Below are positions 57,089 to 64,000 of a stretch of 64,000 bases of DNA, piece after piece (position 1 is the first letter of the stretch; every line of letters starts with the position of its first letter). Origin of the DNA: Atrina japonica. Taxonomy: Eukaryota; Mollusca; Bivalvia; Pterioida; Pinnidae. The DNA lies in contig BROG01000237.1 of assembly GCA_030159075.1 (NCBI GenBank), positions 97,001 through 161,000 on the forward strand, read 5' to 3'. A model generated the notes under the pieces. That model was not told the DNA's origin, made no database searches, and was given only the letters and a program-made list of their open reading frames with translations. The translations under genes and the position numbers were made by a program.

Positions 57089-60000
57089 GTAATGATCGAT
57101 TGGTTGGCAGAATCATGTGATGTAGTATTTCCAGAAAGATTATCATTTTTTATCACTCCTCCGTTTATATTTACTCCCTCGTATCATAACTCATAACCTT
57201 ATGATTCTCTCATAATATTCCATGCTTCTGAACCCAACACAAAAACTTGCTACACGGGTGAGTGAAGAAGCCTGTATAACCTGGTGTTTACCCTCTACTA
57301 ACAGTGTGTATTAAACATGGTATGATTTATTTTTCGAGGGACATTCCTACACACAGGTAAAGCAGACTGACATGAAGTGATTTAATTGTAAAAGATAAAA
57401 AGGACAAATACTGGATAGCTGATAATTTGTGTGACAGTTTGACGATTAGTAAAAAGAGTATTTAAACTTCTGTTTGTCAAACAGAAAGTAAAGATTAGCT
57501 GGAAATGTGTAATCTTTTCTCTGGGAGACTATTACCAAACAATTAACACGTACAAACTATGAGCACCTAGAAATTGTTATCTCCAATATTTATATGGACC
57601 AATCCCTAATTCTAATGTTAAAATACATTTGAATTGCTCTTTATGACGACTGTGTATTGTTAAATGACCGTGCCGAGTGGTCAAAATGGCAGACACTGGA
57701 CAATTTTCATAATGTTTACCTGTATCAAATGTAGGCCTAATAGTGGACAATGGTCATTTTCTTCTTTGTCCACCTGCGTTTGATTTTTACAAGTCCTAAA
57801 CCTCATTCATTTCAAATATTTGTGATCAAATAACAAAAATAAATAATTGAAAATGTTATGTCCGATTGGTCAATGACCATTTTTCCCCAGTACAAGATTT
57901 ATTTACAGAAAACATGTAGGTGTCATTTCAAAGAAAGTCCAGGTGTCCAAACTGGAATTGAATTTTTAAGCATAAAATATGTACAAAGTCACTTATCTTT
58001 TTCTGAGTGTTAACCTGATTTTTTTAACACTGATTTCCATGATAGGGAAACCTACATATAGTTAATCAAATTACTGAAAGTACTAGATATGAGTTGATGG
58101 CAATCATAAGTTTTAATGAGGTATAATACACTCAGTATACTGAATACTTTTTAATTCGGTAAAATTAAGTTTGACAAAAAGAAGTAACTAATAACCGGGA
58201 CAGGCATTTTGTCTAACTTGAGTACTGGTGGCTTATTTATTGCAACAAACTAAATAGATCAGCAATATGATTATAAAATCTTGTGCTTATATTTGAACAT
58301 CGTTTCATTGATATTAAATTTCTATACGACAGGGCAGTATTATCCCTTATGCTATACTTCCCATCAGTTGCCTTAACTCTAGGTCAATACCTGTACATGT
58401 ATATCATTTTCCCAACTTCAAAGACTGCCACAAGTTTATCATCAGTTAAAATCAGGTGAATGAGGAATGATGCAACTTTTATTTCCAATTTCACATACAG
58501 ATCTTGCCAATACAAAAGTAAGGGAAACTCCACCAAAATTCATTTGCATATTAATCTTGCGCAAGAATTGTTATCAGTCCAATCTATCACTTTTAATGTC
58601 AATTCTATCACAACAGTATAATGGTAAAAAATAATTGAAAAGTAACAAACTTATAACATCTTAAAATTCATAAAGGACGCCAAACTGACCTTTAATAGCA
58701 TATATTTCAACAAGTCTTGTAGACCTATATTTATCAGCAAATTGTTACTGGTACTATATTTTCGTCATTTTAAAAAGCAAAAATATACAAATAAAAGTGT
58801 GATTTGGAAATTTTAATCTTGAAGTTGAGTTGACGTTGCTGAAATGCACATACATATGTAATTTTGCATCAATATAATGTGTTATTAACCCCATACTGCA
58901 AAATGTGCTTTGACTTGTTCCAAATAAACAACTTAGCATAACGTAAGTGCGTTGATGTTTCATCAACTCGTCAAAATGTATATTAAATCTATTAAAGTAA
59001 GAAAATCCATAATAAACAAACTAAATATAAACATCCATGTGAATCTTGACAGACATTTCTCTATTTAGCACACATAAAACATACATTTAAAGTGATATGA
59101 TACATTTAACATATAATACTATTGATTTTTAACTTTGCTTAATATCTTTTCTGAAATTGTCATACTGAATTAATGGAATGGGAGATAGACAGGAAACAAA
59201 AAGAGAGAGAGCCAGAGAAAGAGATAAAAAGAGAAAGAGACATAAAGAGAGAAACAGACAGTTAGGCAAACAGATAGACAGATAGTCAGACACACACAAA
59301 CAGACAGACAGACGATCCAAAGATTAGATGCCCCCGGCGGACTTTTCAGTCTAGGGGCATGAAAATCAATGAAATTCAGCAAAACAATAAATGAATAAAA
59401 TGACTTGTCCTACATTTATTGATATAAGTACATAAAGGTTGCTAACTGACAACTACAATATTTGAATGCACACAGGTGTACATGTTCTTGTACACAGTCT
59501 ATATTTGTCCAGGTTCAATGAGTACAATACGTGGGTTGCGAAAATTAAGAGTACAAAGTCCTCCCGATTGGATAATGATAATCATAGCATCTATTTTGAA
59601 ACCTGTCCAAGATTATTTCTGGACAGAAGAAGCCAAAATTACATATGTACATTCAGCTGTCCAAAGTGGAGAAGAGAATATGATATATTTATGTATAACA
59701 GAACTGGTTAATCACCTGATATAAAGGTATGCTAGCAATTCCTATTTCATGGACATGGTAATGCGGAAGGCCAGCAGTCATTTCACAGGTAAATTACAAC
59801 CAAGATTTCTCCTCCATCAACAAAAATTTGCTGCCATCATATAACTGAAAATTTCTTGAATGGTTGCTTACTGCAGTCATAAGTTGCAAAACAAGAGGAA
59901 AAAACAACAACAACAAAATAATAAAACAAAAACAAAACAAACAAAAAATACTAGGCTGGAAGGGTCTTATCTAAGCACAGTTGTATGCCAATCTTGAATT

Positions 60001-60105
60001 TTTCTGCCACCTTCAAGTTTTTCATGCCACCATTACATCTTTTAATCACCATTATTCAGTGTTTTTCTTTTTCTTTGTTTTTGAATTAGAACTGTGCATA
60101 TGGCA

Positions 60106-60196
60106 TTAACTTGATGATTCACCCCTAAAGACACATTTGGACTGGTCATTGATTTTACAGAAGAGTCCATTGTTTTTCAGAGGGCCGATGAGTTAA
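60106..60196 (-). mobile_element. 91-bp TTAA MITE, minus copy
   Basis: Reads ttaacttgatgattcacccc to agggccgatgagttaa, the reverse of 36658-36748. Confidence 0.8.
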
Positions 60197-60944
60197 TCCA
60201 ACAAAATAGACAAAAGTAATGCCACCAATAAAAACTACTAATGTGCTTATGAAAGGGGTCAATTTTGTAGGTATATTAACTTTTTTTTTAACTCTTGAAA
60301 TTTTACAATGTAAATACATTTTTTAAATGAAAAAGTATGCAAAACTGCATAAAAAATTGGATTACAACAATTTACAGGCTTTATAAGTGTATTGATCAGT
60401 GTTCTGCAAACAAATACTTTTTTTTGGCCTTCTTTATGATTTTTGTTACAGCAAATATTCACAAAAATTTGACAGAGTTATTGAAATCCTCAAAAAACCA
60501 AAAATGTGTTAACACAGCTGTCATCAGTTATCCATGCCATATATTATAATTAGAGCTTTTTTCTTCTTCTTTTTTTTAATACATGTAACTGGCATCATTA
60601 CAGTGGAATAGCCAAGACAGCTGAAAAGGGAGATAACCTCTGGTTTTCTCATTGAAATCTGGCATTGATCATAAAATCATATCTGTGCAACACTGCTCAC
60701 AATTTATTATCCTTCACAGACACATAGGCAGACAATTTGTTGATGATAACATTGTTATGTTCACTGTACCATTTCAAAATACATCTACAGTGTAAATATT
60801 TCAGTAAAAATCTTAGCTACACAAAATGTGATTGAAAGATAAGACCTCGACATTATAGAAATGTGTATAGCAACAATAAATGACTTTTGTTCAACACTGA
60901 TCACAGAGAGAATTTTTCTGGTACATGTTCAGAAAAATCCATAT

Positions 60945-61165
60945 AAACTCTAGGGATGGAGTCTTGTGAACCTTTCCTTGACATGGACGAGTTTAAGTTT
61001 TAGGTAATAATGCGTAAAAATATTAAAATTACACTATTTGTTATCATACCTACGAGTCTAAAGAAATAAAATGTTTTTTCCATGAAGCTTGTCATAACCA
61101 AAAAGTGAGTAGGATCATCCATAAGACACCGATAATCAAAAGGTTACTCCGCACCACCAAAGTGT
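60945..61165. repeat. Unclassified dispersed repeat, copy 3 (truncated)
   Basis: Matches 16205-16487 at 'gacgagtttaagttttaggtaat', 'catgaagcttgtcataacca' and 'aaaaggttactccgc'. Confidence 0.78.
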
Positions 61166-61232
61166 TTGAGTATATTTTTGCATCAAGACATCATTTGTTG
61201 TATATGAAGAGCCAAAATGTTAACATATTCTA

Positions 61233-62061
61233 GTGCCACAGACTAGACCACAGACCATTCTAGTGCCACAGACTAGACCACAAACCACAGACCATTCTAG
61301 TGCCACAGACTAGACCATAAACCACAGGCCATTCTAGTGCCACAGACTAGACCACAAACAACAGACCATTCTAGTGCCACAGACTAGACCACAAACCACA
61401 GACCATTCTAGTGCCATAGACTAGACCACAAACAACAGACCATTCTAGTGCCACAGACTAGACCACAAACAACAGACCATTCTAATGCCACAGACTAGAC
61501 CACAAACCACAGACCATTCTAGTGCCACAGACTAGACCACAAACCACAGACCATTCTAGTGCCACAGACTAGACCACAAACCACAGACCATTCTAGTGCC
61601 ACAGACTAGACCACAAACCACAGACCATTCTAGTGCCACAGACTAGACCACAAACAACAGACCATTGTAGTGCCACAGACTAGACCACAAACAACAGTCC
61701 ATTCTAGTGCCAGACTTGATCACAGACCTATGCTAGGATTACAGACCTATTCTAGGGCCAGACTAAATCACAGACCTCTGCTAGGATCACAGACCAATTG
61801 AAGTATTTTAGCACCACAGACTAGACCACACACCTATGCTAGGACGACAGACCTATTCTAGCGCCACAGATTAGATCACAGACCTATGCCAGGACGACAG
61901 ACCTATTCTAGCGCCACAGGTTAGATCACAGACCTATGCTAGGACGACAGACCTATTCTAGTGCCACAGACTAGACGACATACCCATGCTAGGATGACAG
62001 ACCTATGCTAGGGCCATACACCTATGCTACGACCACACACTTATGCTAGGACCACAGAGTC
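61233..62061. repeat. 37-bp satellite passing into 20-bp variants
   Basis: Unit accattctagtgccacagac plus tagaccacaaaccacag, 13 near-identical copies to 61725. Degenerate 'cacagacctatgctaggac' units follow. The array continues beyond the insertion at 62070-63300. Confidence 0.95.
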
Positions 62062-62069
62062 AGACCTGA

Positions 62070-63300
62070 CAGGGCTTAAAGAAAATTTTATAATCCACTT
62101 GGCACAGTGCATGGTGGCTTTTGAAATTCACTCAACACTTTGGCAAATTTACTCAACACCTATCACAAGTGAAAATTATTTTTGAGGAAAAGTATATCAG
62201 ATATATTAAAATTAATCATTTGAAACTTGAGTTCTCAATACCAACAAAAAGGAAAGTCTTTTTTGCATACATACAATGTCTATGCAGTTATTAAATTCAA
62301 ACACACAAATTTGTATACTGCAAAACAGAGAAATTCAAATACTGAAATAGTAGCTCAGTCACTAGGCCTAGAACAAAATTCTGTCATAATTTTAAACAAC
62401 TAGATCTTTGTACTGTGTTAAATTCAGTTCTGTCATTTTTGTCATGGTAAAATCTGAATTTAAGTAACTTAAAATCATGGCAGACTTTTGGCCTACTCAG
62501 ACACGAAGCACATGAAAACGGCCCACAACAGAATCCCAAAGCTGACCATGACAGTCACAACTGACATGTACAGTCTGTATCCCCAAGTTAACATTCATTA
62601 TTGGGCTTGAATAAGAAAAGATGACAACTTTCTTTGAGACATTATAATGAGAATAGACCAGTAGATATACTGCACTTAAATAAAAAAAGTTCCTCTTGGC
62701 TAAACTGTATTCCTTCTGGGCCCTGTGATATTTACCTCGATACTATACTTCAACAGGCAATGTACTTACAACGACAACAACAGTAAAGGCTTAATCCAAC
62801 GCTGACTTAAAATGCAATTATGAATACTTATGGATGTATGTTATACAGGACGACTTATTATACTGCACCCATTCTGTATAAAAAGAATTTAATTATACCA
62901 AATTAAAAATTATGAATTTGGCAGTAAAGTAGTAAGATTACATGTTTGGGACTAAGCTGACTATGAATCGAACTCGGTTTTAATTTTCAGCCAGGAAATC
63001 GTGCCTGCTCTGTATGCAGTAAGCTATAAACAAGACTGTGTTAGGCCTATTGCTACTGCTAGCATGACAAACGACTTCCTTGAACTTGCCAGTTATTTAT
63101 TCACATTGGTTATGTACTGCTCGTAAATATTCTGGATAATCAATTGATATATTGTTTTTATTAAAAGCAAAACACACATATAAGAAGTTTAAAATCAAAA
63201 ACAAATTTGAACCCCATGAAAAAATACTTGGCACGTGGACAAGTGATGGCTCAAATTCACTCAGCACTTTTGGATGAGTGGACAAGTGTTTTAAGCCCTG
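62070..63300. mobile_element. 1231-bp non-autonomous hAT-like element
   Basis: Ends cagggcttaaa and the inverse tttaagccctg. Subterminal 'aaattcactcaacactttgg' and its relative 'aaattcactcagcacttttgg' occur on either side. The 8-bp flanks are agacctga (62062-62069) and agacctaa (63301-63308). No transposase frame. The 8-bp duplication and CAGGG start fit hAT elements. Confidence 0.8.
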
Positions 63301-63308
63301 AGACCTAA

Positions 63309-63810
63309 ACTGGCACCACAGACTAGACCACAGACCTATGCTAGGAACACAGACCTATCCTAGCACCACAGACCTATCCTAGCACCACAGATCTATCCTA
63401 GCACCACAGATCTATCCTAGCACCACAGATCTATCCTAGCACCACAGGCCTATCCTAGCACCACAGACTAGACCACAGACATATCCTAGCACCACAGACC
63501 TATCCTAGCACCACAGACCTATCTTAGCACCACAGACTAGACCACAGACCTATCCTAGCACCACAGACCTATCCTAGCACCACAGACTAGACCACAGACC
63601 TATCCTAGCACCACAGACCTATCCTAGCACCACAGACTAGACCACAGACCTATCCTAGCACCACAGACCTATCCTAGCACCACAGATCTATCCTAGCACC
63701 ACAGACCTATCCTAGCACCACAGATCTATCCTAGCACCACAGACTAGACCACAGATCTATCCTAGCACCACAGACCTATCCTAGCACCACAGACTAGACC
63801 AACTCATTTC
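63309..63810. repeat. 19-20-bp satellite, right part of the split array
   Basis: Unit cacagacctatcctagcac, with 'cacagactagaccacagac' units interspersed every three or so. Related to the units at 61233-62061. Confidence 0.94.
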
Positions 63811-64000
63811 AAGAGGACATAAAACAATAAATACCTTGGTGGCAATCAGTAGGTCATCTTTTGTTTCTAAACATATTTTTCGTTGAATCTAAACAAGTTT
63901 TAGCTGAAAATCCCAAATACATGTAGAATTATTTTTACTATACATTTCATACAGAACCATATTTTTTTCAAAAAATTTCAAATCACATTTCAATAGAATT

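Larger units (their letters stand above)
57089..61230. other. 5' flank of gene B
   Basis: Probably holds the promoter and 5' UTR for exon 1a, but no TATA box or 5' UTR exon can be assigned. It contains simple gacaga-rich sequence (59185-59315), a SINE remnant (59725-59900), a TTAA MITE (60106-60196) and copy 3 of the dispersed repeat (60945-61165). Short open frames near 59466-59724 overlap one another and are unlikely to be real. Confidence 0.55.

Noticed and set aside
59466..59724. Two overlapping plus-strand open frames of about 80 codons
   Set aside because: Overlapping frames with no domain, no splice partners and a position in the repeat-rich flank of gene B.

Overview
This is eukaryotic DNA, most likely from a bivalve mollusc. 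It is AT-rich and intron-rich. Splice sites are canonical GT-AG, and the window is packed with minisatellites, palindromic MITEs and tRNA-derived SINEs of the kind seen in bivalve genomes. No prokaryotic gene organisation, rRNA or functional tRNA was recognised. The taxon is inferred from repeat and protein style only; no database search was possible.

Two protein-coding genes can be reconstructed by joining exons whose phases match at every junction. They face each other tail to tail.

Gene A (+ strand, from the left edge to 15558) is the 3' part of a large single-pass cell-surface protein. About 1430 residues in 9 exons are visible. In order they give: beta-sandwich-like extracellular modules with a Thr/Ser-rich stretch, a GAIN/GPS-like region with a furin-type RSRR site, two cadherin-like modules, one complete and one truncated EGF, one membrane helix, and a tail of about 240 residues.

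Gene B (- strand, 57088 down to 21079) encodes a predicted type II membrane protein of 401 or 389 residues. It has a Tyr-containing cytoplasmic N-terminus, one membrane helix, a glycosylated coiled-coil stalk, a short Gly-X-Y stretch and a C-terminal six-cysteine domain. Two alternative first exons (57 kb and 44 kb), each with its own ATG, end in the same phase and both fit the shared second exon.

Layout. 0-15.6 kb is gene A; its introns hold a 28-bp satellite, a 156-bp repeat block, a 26-bp minisatellite of about 47 units and a recent 525-bp tandem duplication. 15.6-21 kb is intergenic or 3' UTR with a 31-bp minisatellite. 21-57 kb is gene B, whose introns carry 30-, 49-, 55-, 60-, 65-, 33- and 48-bp arrays, GA microsatellites and many MITEs and SINEs. 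57-64 kb is the 5' flank of gene B and ends in a 37/20-bp satellite split by a hAT-like element.

The best leads are the alternative promoters of gene B, the degenerate GPS with a furin-type site in gene A, a cassette exon whose acceptor lies in a 72-bp triplication, and minisatellites that appear to have grown from MITE ends. Most long open frames elsewhere are translations of tandem repeats and are not genes. I saw no clear sign of a wholly new biological system.
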